In this document: in pieces, positions 27,791 to 36,732 of the stretch
Layout of the letters: each line of letters starts with the position of its first letter
Numbering within the stretch: position 1 is the stretch's first letter
Origin: Planctomycetaceae bacterium
GTDB lineage: Bacteria; Planctomycetota; Planctomycetia; Pirellulales; UBA1268
Assembly (NCBI GenBank): GCA_902629495.1
Contig: CACORA010000004.1
Coordinates: 15,048-79,047, forward strand
DNA: 64,000 nucleotides
Direction of reading: 5' to 3'
Position numbers and translations under genes: made by a program
Notes under the pieces: generated by a model
What the model saw: only the letters and a program-made list of their open reading frames with translations
The model's database searches: none
Told to the model about the DNA's origin: nothing

Positions 27791-30700
27791 ATGAAAGATT
27801 CTAAAAGTGATCAACGCTTGCGAGTGATTGTACCAATAATAGCTAACGTTGGATTACTCAGTATTTTTCTGCTTTTTTTGGCCGTGTATTTTCTGAACAC
27901 GAGGTCCAGCGTAGAAGACGTACCAGAAACACGACAAGAAGCCATCGCACTGATTAAGGAAGCAAATAGGGCTGTCGGGCTTTTAGAGAACCATTCGTTG
28001 GATCAAGCGGTTCCACTGTTGGAACAAATTGCAGAGTCGTTGCCAAAGAATGTGTTCACGAGGCAGAACCTTGCGGTGGCAGCCGTACTGGCGTTCTTTG
28101 ATGAACCAACTGATAGTGTGCGTCTGGATCATGCGAAGCAAAGAATACGTGAATTGGGCCAAACGAATGTTGAGGGGCGAGTAGAGAATTGGTTGTGGGC
28201 AATCATTTCTATGCTTGCTCAGGACAGCACGAAAGCCAAGCAGATGTTTTTGAGCATCATTCAAGAACAACCGGAGCAGGCAGCTGGATGGTACGGATTA
28301 TGGCGGGCTCAGGAGATGGGCGAACATCAGTTGTTAGAAAAGCTAGAGACGTTGGATCAAGCAATCCAAATCGCACCATCAAATATCTGGCTTCATATTG
28401 AATGGATGCGGGTGATCGCAAAGGATCCAGAATACTATGCAGATCATATCGAGTTGCCAGAGCAGATTGAATCATGTTGGCATGCCATCGCACCCTATTC
28501 AAAAACAATCAAGACCTTCACCAAAATCGATCTTCGTGTATTTCTCAGCGAGTCTATTCAAGCAGCAGAAGAAGGACAGTGGTCACGAGTATCTGCTCGC
28601 CTTTTTGGAATCGCAAATGTACTCACCCCCCAAAGTGAGTTGGATCGTCGAAGAGTGAGCCCTCATCCATTGGAGTTTGTATGTGAACCATTTGGTGAAT
28701 CGATGCTGAAACAGTATGGGCTGAGTGAGTCTATTGATCATGCAGCAATTGCTGTTCAGTTTGACTTCAATGAAGAACTATCGATCAATGATATTGGAGA
28801 CTCGAAAACATGTCTTCTCGAAGATATGAATCTTGATGGTTCTCTTGATCTGATTACTGTGTTTGATTCAAAGTTAGTGGTGTGGAGTCAGCACAATGAA
28901 GGTTGGCAGATGCTCTGTGAGTCTGTCCTGCCAGAGGGAACGGTTGGTGCGATTGCAGTGGATCTGGACCTTGATTTTGATGAGGCAAGGCGCGCCGTAC
29001 AGTCAGTATTTCCTTCACCAAGAGAAGAAGAGCAACAACAATCTCTCTCGCAGAATGTGAGCAAAAACTGCCCGGCAGCGGATCTCGATCTGGTCGTTTT
29101 TGGTGCTTCTGGAATTACATGTCTTGAAAATATCTACCACGAGGGTGAGGGGCGTGTCCTTCAGCCGTTTGACTTTCCTGTGCCTGAGCAAGACGCTGTC
29201 ACATCCGTTTGTCCAGTTGATCTTGATGCCGATGGATTCATCGATCTGGTAATCGGCACACAAGATGAATTACAGGTTTTTACAAGTCTGGGGAGTGCAG
29301 GCTTTCGCAGGGAAGCATTCAAAGGCAGTACGCGCAGACTTGGTTCGTTGCAAGAAATTGAATCAGTTGATTTTGACCATGATGTGGATATCGATCTTAT
29401 AGTGCTCGGAAAAAATGCAGTTGGTTGGTTCGAAAATTTACGTCATGGCCAGTTTCGCTTTCATAGTCTTTCACCAGTTGCTGGTGAAGCGGGTTCTGTT
29501 GAAGTGATAGATGTAAATATGGATTTTGACTGGGACGTTGTCGTTGGAGGAACGACAGGTCTGAGCTGCTTTCTTTCTCAGGGATCTCAGGAAACACCCA
29601 TGAGTGCCCGAAAGATGATCAGCATCAATGAGGAACCTGTTTTAGATCTTGGAAGTTTTGACTATGACAATGATGGAATCATTGATTTGCTTATCAGACA
29701 TCCAGACTCAGTGACGACAGCAAGGGGTCTTTCAAATGGTGGATTTCATTTCACAAATGAATCTGCAAATGACTTACTCAGCAGTGTTTGGCCGAACGAG
29801 TCCATGAAAACATTCGATGTAGGCGATCTCGATCGTGATGGAGATATTGATATCATGGCGCTGGGTGGTGCAGGCATTGCCATGTTCAGGAATCAGGGCG
29901 GCAATACGAATCATTGGATTGATATTGCGTTGGAGGCCCAGCAAGTTAAGGGAGAAGGTTTTGCACCAAGTGGCCGGGTCAATGCGAATGGACTCGGTAG
30001 TCGAGTTGAAATTCGTGCAGGTGACTTGAGCCAACTATATAACGTGCAAAGGCGAGTCACACATCTTGGTCTTGGACATCGAGAGACTGCTGATGTCGTT
30101 CGTGTCGTTTGGCTGAATGGTGTACCACAAAACATCGTTTCTCCACCTGTTGATATTGTTGTGTGTGAACAGCAGGTTCTTCTTGGATCTTGTCCATACC
30201 TGTATGTATGGAATGGATCTCACAATGTTTTTGTTACAGACCTTCTGTGGGCGGCTCCCATAGGACTACAGTATCGAGAAAATGAGCTTATGCCATTTAG
30301 ATCATGGGAGCATCTCAAAATATCAGGATCGAAACTCGCTCCACTTAACGATGCGTATGTGCTTCAAGTTACTGAAGAACTGTGGGAGGCAGCGTATTTT
30401 GATTCTGTGAAACTCACAGCCGTTGACCATCCTCATGGAGTAGAAATTTTCTCAAATGAGAAAGTCGGTCCAGCAGCGATTGCTGCTTTTGGCATTCATA
30501 CTGTTCGTTCCCCGGTCTGGCCTGTTGCAGCAAAGGATGATCGTGGCCATGATATTTTGAACGAACTTCTTCAACAGGATGAAAAATATCCCCCGAATCG
30601 AGAACGCCAACGGCGGCAGGGGCTGCTTGAGCTACATGCAGTCGAGCTTGATTTGGGGTCAGTCGTATTTGAGCCGAAAGACAGCATAAAACTGTTTTTG

Positions 30701-31489
30701 ACTGGTTGGACTTTTCCGACAACAGTGGGCATCAATCTTGCACTTGATCGTGATCCGGCTCTTGGAGTTCCTCATCCACCGTCTGTTTCTATTCCGGATG
30801 GAAAAGGAAAATGGAAAACAGTTATCCCGTTTATGGGTTTTCCAGGTGGAAAAACAAAAACAATTGTTGTTGACCTTACCGGTTTTCTTAAGGAGGAAGA
30901 TCCTCGGGTACGAATCGAGACAAGTATGGATATCCGCTGGGATCAGGCTTTTTTCTCAGTTGGCAAGGAGTCAGACGAATTTCAACTTGCAGAATTGCCG
31001 CTCGTGTCGGCCGATCTCCACTATCGAGGTTTTTCGCGTGTGATTCGTGATGGTTCAGATGGTCCAGAGCGATTTGACTATCACACCATATCAACGAACG
31101 AAAAATGGCCCCCCATGTTGGGCAACTTTACGCGCTACGGTGATGTGCGAACGTTGATCGAAACATCAGATGATCAGTTAGTCATTATGGGGGCTGGCGA
31201 TGAGATGACGCTCGTTTTTGATACAGGTACCCCCTGCCCCCCAGGCTGGAAGCGAGATTTTATTCTCTCAAGTGTTGGTTGGGATAAAGATGCAAATCTT
31301 GCAACGGTGGAGGGCCAAACAACGGAACCATTTCCGTTTCGTGGTATGAATCAATATCCACCGTTAATGGATGACAACCCACATGAATCAGAGGCGATAC
31401 AAAGAATCAACGATCGTTTTCAGACCCGCCGACAGAGTGATGGTTTTTGGCGAACCATTCAACGTCAAGCTGTGCACGGTGTTCAATGA
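27791..31489 (+). CDS. Giant TPR-VCBS-UnbV protein with C-terminal extension
   Basis: A GTG lies just before the ATG at 27791; from the ATG the product has 1,232 residues. One membrane segment (about 15-38) is followed by a TPR-like helical region (about 55-270), VCBS repeats (about 330-720; for example DLDADGFIDLVIG, DYDNDGIIDLLI, DLDRDGDIDIMALGG), an ASPIC/UnbV domain (about 725-800; RVNANGLGSRVEIR) and a C-terminal region of about 430 residues beginning CPYLYVWNGSHNVFVTDLLW. I recall this extension from some Acidobacteria/Chloroflexi UnbV proteins, but it has no function. The protein is anchored by its N-terminus and mostly outside the cytoplasm. It is encoded opposite the second UnbV gene. 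Confidence 0.8.
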   Translation: MKDSKSDQRLRVIVPIIANVGLLSIFLLFLAVYFLNTRSSVEDVPETRQEAIALIKEANRAVGLLENHSLDQAVPLLEQIAESLPKNVFTRQNLAVAAVLAFFDEPTDSVRLDHAKQRIRELGQTNVEGRVENWLWAIISMLAQDSTKAKQMFLSIIQEQPEQAAGWYGLWRAQEMGEHQLLEKLETLDQAIQIAPSNIWLHIEWMRVIAKDPEYYADHIELPEQIESCWHAIAPYSKTIKTFTKIDLRVFLSESIQAAEEGQWSRVSARLFGIANVLTPQSELDRRRVSPHPLEFVCEPFGESMLKQYGLSESIDHAAIAVQFDFNEELSINDIGDSKTCLLEDMNLDGSLDLITVFDSKLVVWSQHNEGWQMLCESVLPEGTVGAIAVDLDLDFDEARRAVQSVFPSPREEEQQQSLSQNVSKNCPAADLDLVVFGASGITCLENIYHEGEGRVLQPFDFPVPEQDAVTSVCPVDLDADGFIDLVIGTQDELQVFTSLGSAGFRREAFKGSTRRLGSLQEIESVDFDHDVDIDLIVLGKNAVGWFENLRHGQFRFHSLSPVAGEAGSVEVIDVNMDFDWDVVVGGTTGLSCFLSQGSQETPMSARKMISINEEPVLDLGSFDYDNDGIIDLLIRHPDSVTTARGLSNGGFHFTNESANDLLSSVWPNESMKTFDVGDLDRDGDIDIMALGGAGIAMFRNQGGNTNHWIDIALEAQQVKGEGFAPSGRVNANGLGSRVEIRAGDLSQLYNVQRRVTHLGLGHRETADVVRVVWLNGVPQNIVSPPVDIVVCEQQVLLGSCPYLYVWNGSHNVFVTDLLWAAPIGLQYRENELMPFRSWEHLKISGSKLAPLNDAYVLQVTEELWEAAYFDSVKLTAVDHPHGVEIFSNEKVGPAAIAAFGIHTVRSPVWPVAAKDDRGHDILNELLQQDEKYPPNRERQRRQGLLELHAVELDLGSVVFEPKDSIKLFLTGWTFPTTVGINLALDRDPALGVPHPPSVSIPDGKGKWKTVIPFMGFPGGKTKTIVVDLTGFLKEEDPRVRIETSMDIRWDQAFFSVGKESDEFQLAELPLVSADLHYRGFSRVIRDGSDGPERFDYHTISTNEKWPPMLGNFTRYGDVRTLIETSDDQLVIMGAGDEMTLVFDTGTPCPPGWKRDFILSSVGWDKDANLATVEGQTTEPFPFRGMNQYPPLMDDNPHESEAIQRINDRFQTRRQSDGFWRTIQRQAVHGVQ

Positions 31490-31725
31490 AGTAGTACGTG
31501 CCGACAAAAGGAGTGTCCGGGGGATACGCATGTGTTAAACAATCCGCTGTCTTATGTTATGTGCAGTGGTTGTTGAAATGAATGAAGATATATCTGCCGC
31601 AGATGTGAGTGCAAAACAGATTTCAAAACGTGTAACGGTAGAAGCCAAGAAGTAGTCGCGATATCAACATGTGAAGAAGTAGGGATATAAGGCCGGTCAG
31701 TGCAAGCGATATTGATGCGATCTGA

Positions 31726-33624
31726 CTAGTCGGAAGCAGAAGTATCTAAAGCGTTTTCTCGCTGTATCACATGGACATGATCGGCTACCAGTTGAGTGTG
31801 TATAGAGACATCACCATTTTGCCAATAGATCGTGATGGTACCGGTGTCTTTATTTTCGCCGAGACCAAATGTGACAGGCAGTTCACTCTGAGATTGATAG
31901 CCGCGCGTTGGATTGACGCGACGGGTCTGGACCTCCATTGATCCATCGTTCTTCTCGCGAGTGAGTACCACTTTTGCGCCGATGGCACCCTGATTATTAC
32001 TGTTGTCCGATAGCTTGAGTCGAATCCAATGATGTCCAGTGTGTTGGTCGTTACGGAGTAACCTTGGTGACCCCCCGCTTGCCGTAAGCAATACGTCCAC
32101 ATCTCCATCGTTATCAATATCAGCGATTGCAAGGCTGCGCCCAACCATCGGCCTCGCAAAATCCTCTCCCGTATGTGAGGCCGGGACTGGTAGAAATTCA
32201 GTTGTATGCTCAATACCACAGTTCCAGTACAGACGCGGAGGTTGTTGATAAGTCTGTGTTTTTTGAACTCGATTAATATCTTCCTCTAAATGTCCATTTG
32301 CTGAAATCACATCAAGTCGTCCATCAAGATCGATATCTACAAAAGCAACACCAAATGTCAGTTCCAGCCGAGTCGGTGGGCCAAGGCCATTGAGAATTGC
32401 ATCATCACGAAATTGGAGTTGTTCGCCACCTGATACGTATAACGCAGTCATCTCATTGGCAAAGTTGCCAATGAGAATCCCAATATCACGATCATTGCGA
32501 AAGTGAGAGACGTCAATACCCATGGCACCTCGGGCTTTTCCTTCAATATCAAAAGCAACCCCGGCCAGACCGCCAATTTCTTGGAAGGTGCCATCTTTTT
32601 TGTTGTGGAAAAGAAAGTTCTGAACGGTGTCGTTTGCAACAATAATATCCATCCATCCGTCGTCATCAAAGTCTTCAAAAGTGACTCCAAGAGACTTTGC
32701 CAACGGATTGTTGGTGGCTGGATTTCGAATCTGAATACCAGCTGGCTGTGAGATATCTGTAAAGGTGCCACTGCCGTTATTGAGGTAGAGGCGAGCAAAT
32801 GTACCAGCAAAATTTTGAGGGCGTCCATATGCCCGTTCACCTCCGACAAGCCGAAAGTCTTGACTTCGATCAGAGTCACGCGACCACTCTACGTATGAGC
32901 ATACGAATAAATCGAGATCATCATCATTATTGATATCGATAAAACCACAGCTTGTACTCCACGTGTCCTGTGGGCCAGACACCCCAGCCTTTTCAGTAAT
33001 ATCTTCAAACTGCAGGTTGCCGAGATTACGATAGAGACGGTCCGGCCCAACGCATGAAATAAAAAGATCTGTGTGCCCATCTCCATCAATGTCTGCGCAC
33101 GCGAGGCCGGTGCCGTATCCAGAAACATCCAGACCACTCCCCTCGGTGGTATTTTTGAATCGACCAGTACCGTCGTTGAGATAAATGTTTACAAGGGAGC
33201 TCTTTGAGCCAGTGTTGGTGTCCCAAGGCCACTGCGATCCGTTAACAAGGATAATGTCTTGATCACCGTCATGATCAATATCCAAAAAACCACAGCCGCC
33301 TCCCATTGTTTCTGGTAAAAGCTTTTCACCAGCAGCACCATTCTCATGGACAAAATCGATGCCCGCTTCAGCGGTGATATCAAGGAACGGAACATTCGGA
33401 ATACGTACGTTTGGTACCTCGCGTCGGTGAGGAAGAAGAATAGGTGTTGACTTGATGTCTGGCGTTTCAGGTTGCGGCTGAAGATACCACCACGCAAGGC
33501 TTGCTATGACGATCACAGTCAAAATCACAAGGAGTGAGGCCCGAAAGGCAACACCAATAATCTGATCATCTGAATCGGTTGAGTGAGTTGCCGAGTGAGT
33601 AGGTGTTTTGTCTTGGGGGCACAT
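31726..33624 (-). CDS. CRTAC1-like VCBS/UnbV protein, membrane-anchored
   Basis: The 632-residue product has one membrane segment (about 27-48) and then the standard CRTAC1 layout: FLDITAEAGIDFVHENGA, GGGCGFLDIDHDGDQDIILVNG, several DxDxDGxxD repeats (DIDGDGHTDLF, DFDDDGWMDIIVANDT, DIDLDGRLDVISANGH, DIDNDGDVDVLLT) and a C-terminal ASPIC/UnbV domain (HHWIRLKLSDN, GAIGAKVVLT, YQSQSELPVTFGLG, IYWQNGD). AAGG precedes the ATG at 33624. It starts 33 bp after the pentahaem-TPR cytochrome gene on the same strand and is probably in one operon with it. A calcium-dependent extracellular scaffold is likely; no catalysis is evident. Confidence 0.85.
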   Translation of the reverse strand: MCPQDKTPTHSATHSTDSDDQIIGVAFRASLLVILTVIVIASLAWWYLQPQPETPDIKSTPILLPHRREVPNVRIPNVPFLDITAEAGIDFVHENGAAGEKLLPETMGGGCGFLDIDHDGDQDIILVNGSQWPWDTNTGSKSSLVNIYLNDGTGRFKNTTEGSGLDVSGYGTGLACADIDGDGHTDLFISCVGPDRLYRNLGNLQFEDITEKAGVSGPQDTWSTSCGFIDINNDDDLDLFVCSYVEWSRDSDRSQDFRLVGGERAYGRPQNFAGTFARLYLNNGSGTFTDISQPAGIQIRNPATNNPLAKSLGVTFEDFDDDGWMDIIVANDTVQNFLFHNKKDGTFQEIGGLAGVAFDIEGKARGAMGIDVSHFRNDRDIGILIGNFANEMTALYVSGGEQLQFRDDAILNGLGPPTRLELTFGVAFVDIDLDGRLDVISANGHLEEDINRVQKTQTYQQPPRLYWNCGIEHTTEFLPVPASHTGEDFARPMVGRSLAIADIDNDGDVDVLLTASGGSPRLLRNDQHTGHHWIRLKLSDNSNNQGAIGAKVVLTREKNDGSMEVQTRRVNPTRGYQSQSELPVTFGLGENKDTGTITIYWQNGDVSIHTQLVADHVHVIQRENALDTSASD

Positions 33625-33657
33625 GCTCAGGACCTTTATACTATTGAGTGTCCTGTA

Positions 33658-36561
33658 TCAGGGTTCATTGGCTGGCAGAATTTCAAGGATATCAGAGTTT
33701 GAGAAACCGGGGGCTCCTTCTCGTTGGAGGGGGTAGATGGCAATGGCTTCAGAAGCATGATTCGCTGCAGGATACCGTTCACGAGCAAGCTGTACCGCCC
33801 GATCAGATGCATTGTCATCTCGTTTGTACTTACTGTGGAGTGCCCGATGGTGGGTTGCGGCATCCTCATTGCCAAGTTCACTGTAGATTTGTGAAAGATT
33901 GTAGTGGGCCATGACATTCTCAGAATCGACAGTAATTGTCTTTTCAAATTCTTGTGCAGCTTGTCGAAGCAACTGTTGTTTCTCTTGACGAGCGGAAGGG
34001 CTTCGAAGTCTTCGTGAACGATCATAGAGGGTAAGGGCCAAAAGGTTTCGCACCTCATAATCAAGACTAAAGTCAAAACCACGAGCACGCATGTCTGATG
34101 TTTGATCTTCTAAAACGCTTCGAAAGTTAGACTCTGCTTGTTCAAGATTGCCTTGCTGGCGATTCACTTGTCCAGATAGCCATGCCAAAGTCCAAGGAGG
34201 TGCAGAAGGAGATCGATATGATTCTGCTCTGGCAAGAGCGTCAGCAGCTTCATCAATTCGACCTTCAGCAAGATATACACGAGCAAGATTCATTGGGCCA
34301 TCAAAACGATCAAGGGCTTCAACACGATGAAAGGCCTCTTCGGCCTGTCTTAATTCAGCTTTCCCCTTCAGTAAAAGTCCAATTCCAAAGTCATTCCATC
34401 GTTCCCATGTGTCAATGTGTGTTTCTTTTGGATCTGTTTTATTGTCGGCATGTGCATCAGCATCAGTGTGGGTGGGGGGCAGTATGGTAAACGTGATGGT
34501 GTCCTCAGCAAGCGTGGTAATTGGAAGATGGTTTGAGTACGGAGCATCTCCGTGCTGATCGAATTGAACCGGATCAGCAGGCCGTGTATTTTGTGCTGCG
34601 AATTCAAGAAATGTTGAGTCAAATTTCCGATATTGGAGTTTTACTCGGATAGTCATTGCTCCTGTAATTCCTTCAGGGAGCGTCAGGCCGTAGTGAACTG
34701 TCCAAGCAGCACCTGGTGGTATCTGGTGGTTGTAGAGAGGTACAAAAATATCTTGTACGTTTCGACGATCGATTCGTTTTCCATTTCGATCTAACATAAA
34801 TACGTTGACATAATGCGCCCAAGGGTCGACAGCATTTCCTTTGGTGGGGTCCAGCGCTCCGCTCCGCCCAATGATCTGACCATTGTGGAGAACTTCTACA
34901 TCTAACCAGATCTCATTTGAATCGGTTGTTCCTTGTGTGAGGTGATGACCGAGGGTAAGTGTGCGAATGACTGTTTCGAGAACATAGTCCTGACCGGATT
35001 TGAGTGATGGAATAGTTGGTCGAAGTGGAGCAATCAATGGGGCATCGTTTGCTGATCCTGTTCGGATGCCAAACACATCGACTCGGGTGATCTCCTTAAG
35101 GAATTCCTGATGGTCAGCAACGAGTTCAGGCCGCCCAAGAAGTGATGGAACCCCCGTGTTTGCTCCAAGAAAAAGGTGATCATGAATAGTTGGATATGTG
35201 AGGGAATCACGAATGCGTGCACCAAAGTCTGACGACTGAGTCAATGGCATATGGCAGGTATTACAGCTTGTACTAGCGTTTGCTGGGTAATAGAAACTCC
35301 GGGCTCCGTGCCCGGATACACCCGATAAAAGGAAGGAATCGTAGTGATTCTGGCCTCGGAGAAAATCCTTGTAGTGATTGAGTTCACCAGGAATACTCAC
35401 TTTGTGACAAACCGAGCAGAACTCAGCACTCCTGTGAAAATCCTTGAGGAATGTTTTCCGATGCATTCCTGGTTTTGCTTTTACCAATTGGGCGTTGACC
35501 CACTGAAGCCATTCATTGTTGCTCTTTGCAAAAGGGTAATGAAGAGGCTCTTCAATCGTGTAATCAGCGTTTCCTTGAGTACTGTTTACATGCGTAATGG
35601 CATGGCATGTTGTGCAGGTAATACCAGCATGAGCTGTCAGGTCATTGACGTCGTCATAATCGAAGTTGTCAAAAGAACCACTAAAAAAAGGTACTGGATC
35701 ATGACAGCCCGCACACCATCTTGCAGCTTGAAGGTCACCGTCCCGCCTGAAGGATACGTCACGTGTTTCTCGGACACTTGCAAGATAGAGAGGATTATTG
35801 AATGAGCTAAAGTGGTGGGCACTGCCTTCCCAACGAGCATGTGTATCGGCGTGGCATCTGCGGCAATAGTCGTCCATCATGAGTGTGTCAGCCGGGATAT
35901 AATTACCCGTTGTTGTTCGCGCTGCAGACGGCTCGAAGTATTGTGCACCTTGTTCAGGACCTTTTTCGTGCCAACGACGAGGGTCCTGTGTATGAACAAT
36001 AACAATCGAAAGCACAGTGATTGCTGCAACTGACAGGTAGCCCGCGCCCAAGCGCCAGCGAATGCGAGGCCCAGCTAAACGGTGGAGCCAGTACAGCCAG
36101 CACGCTCCGAGTGGTGTTCCGACATGTGCCCAATAGACAATCTTTGTAGAGTTGGGAAAGAGTATTTCTGCGTTGATGATGCGTAGTCCGACAAGCAGAG
36201 CACCTGAAAAAAGAGCAAGTAGCGACGTGCCAAAAAGTGCATAACCAACACGAACAGCCCGACGGTTTTTGCGATGTCTGGTTGCAGCCATATGAATGAC
36301 CGCGAATACAATAAAGGGAATAAGGAGTACTGTTCCAAGAACCAGATGACCAAGAAACATCCATTGGTAGAACCAACTTTGCCATGTATCAAGAGTGAGC
36401 CATTCAATAAAAGTAATGGTTCCAAGATATGCAGAATTGACGCCAAGGACAGCCAGTATTGAGAAAACAGCTGTAAGGAGTATGCGTAATCGTGGGCCAA
36501 CGGCAGGCCTTCGTTTTTGTACTGATGACGTTGGAGAAAGGACAGAAGGATCCATAGACAC
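33658..36561 (-). CDS. Membrane-anchored pentahaem cytochrome c with TPR tail
   Basis: The start is GTG at 36561 or ATG at 36555 (967 or 965 residues). The first 190 residues contain about five membrane segments. A periplasmic part holds five CxxCH haem motifs: CRRCH, CAGCH, CTTCH, CSVCH and CNTCH, spread in the style of cytochrome c554/multihaem proteins. A beta-rich region follows, and from about residue 700 there are TPR repeats (WNDFGIGLLLKGKAELRQAEEAFHRVE; NVMAHYNLSQIYSELGNEDAATHH). It should carry electrons between the quinone pool and periplasmic partners. Its gene immediately precedes the UnbV gene, so the two probably work together. Confidence 0.8.
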   Translation of the reverse strand: MSMDPSVLSPTSSVQKRRPAVGPRLRILLTAVFSILAVLGVNSAYLGTITFIEWLTLDTWQSWFYQWMFLGHLVLGTVLLIPFIVFAVIHMAATRHRKNRRAVRVGYALFGTSLLALFSGALLVGLRIINAEILFPNSTKIVYWAHVGTPLGACWLYWLHRLAGPRIRWRLGAGYLSVAAITVLSIVIVHTQDPRRWHEKGPEQGAQYFEPSAARTTTGNYIPADTLMMDDYCRRCHADTHARWEGSAHHFSSFNNPLYLASVRETRDVSFRRDGDLQAARWCAGCHDPVPFFSGSFDNFDYDDVNDLTAHAGITCTTCHAITHVNSTQGNADYTIEEPLHYPFAKSNNEWLQWVNAQLVKAKPGMHRKTFLKDFHRSAEFCSVCHKVSIPGELNHYKDFLRGQNHYDSFLLSGVSGHGARSFYYPANASTSCNTCHMPLTQSSDFGARIRDSLTYPTIHDHLFLGANTGVPSLLGRPELVADHQEFLKEITRVDVFGIRTGSANDAPLIAPLRPTIPSLKSGQDYVLETVIRTLTLGHHLTQGTTDSNEIWLDVEVLHNGQIIGRSGALDPTKGNAVDPWAHYVNVFMLDRNGKRIDRRNVQDIFVPLYNHQIPPGAAWTVHYGLTLPEGITGAMTIRVKLQYRKFDSTFLEFAAQNTRPADPVQFDQHGDAPYSNHLPITTLAEDTITFTILPPTHTDADAHADNKTDPKETHIDTWERWNDFGIGLLLKGKAELRQAEEAFHRVEALDRFDGPMNLARVYLAEGRIDEAADALARAESYRSPSAPPWTLAWLSGQVNRQQGNLEQAESNFRSVLEDQTSDMRARGFDFSLDYEVRNLLALTLYDRSRRLRSPSARQEKQQLLRQAAQEFEKTITVDSENVMAHYNLSQIYSELGNEDAATHHRALHSKYKRDDNASDRAVQLARERYPAANHASEAIAIYPLQREGAPGFSNSDILEILPANEP

Positions 36562-36627
36562 TATCAGCTCAAGAAACGGGATGACCCAACATCATTAGTG
36601 TAACTCAAAAAGGTGCTGTGTTTAGAA

Positions 36628-36684
36628 ATGGTTGAACTTTCTATTAGAATAGGTGAACAAATAGTTTGTTTTTGCACAAAGTAA
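36628..36684 (+). other. 18-codon open frame ahead of the synthetase gene
   Basis: A tiny frame (MVELSIRIGEQIVCFCTK) ends 48 bp before the synthetase start. It has AAGGTG upstream but at a poor distance. Ending in CxC-T-K next to a possible modification locus makes it worth noting, as leader peptide or tiny substrate, but a chance frame is the more likely explanation. Confidence 0.15.
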
Positions 36685-36732
36685 ATAGAGTTTAGGGATT
36701 CACTGAATTTTGTGTTTGAGGAGGTGTTGATT

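Noticed and set aside
31578..31655. 25-codon frame between the convergent UnbV genes
   Set aside because: Too short, no ribosome binding site and no signal or motif; probably chance.
33636..34088. Minus-strand frame of 150 codons within the pentahaem-TPR gene
   Set aside because: Same strand but another frame of a clear TPR-coding gene; no signal or motif of its own.
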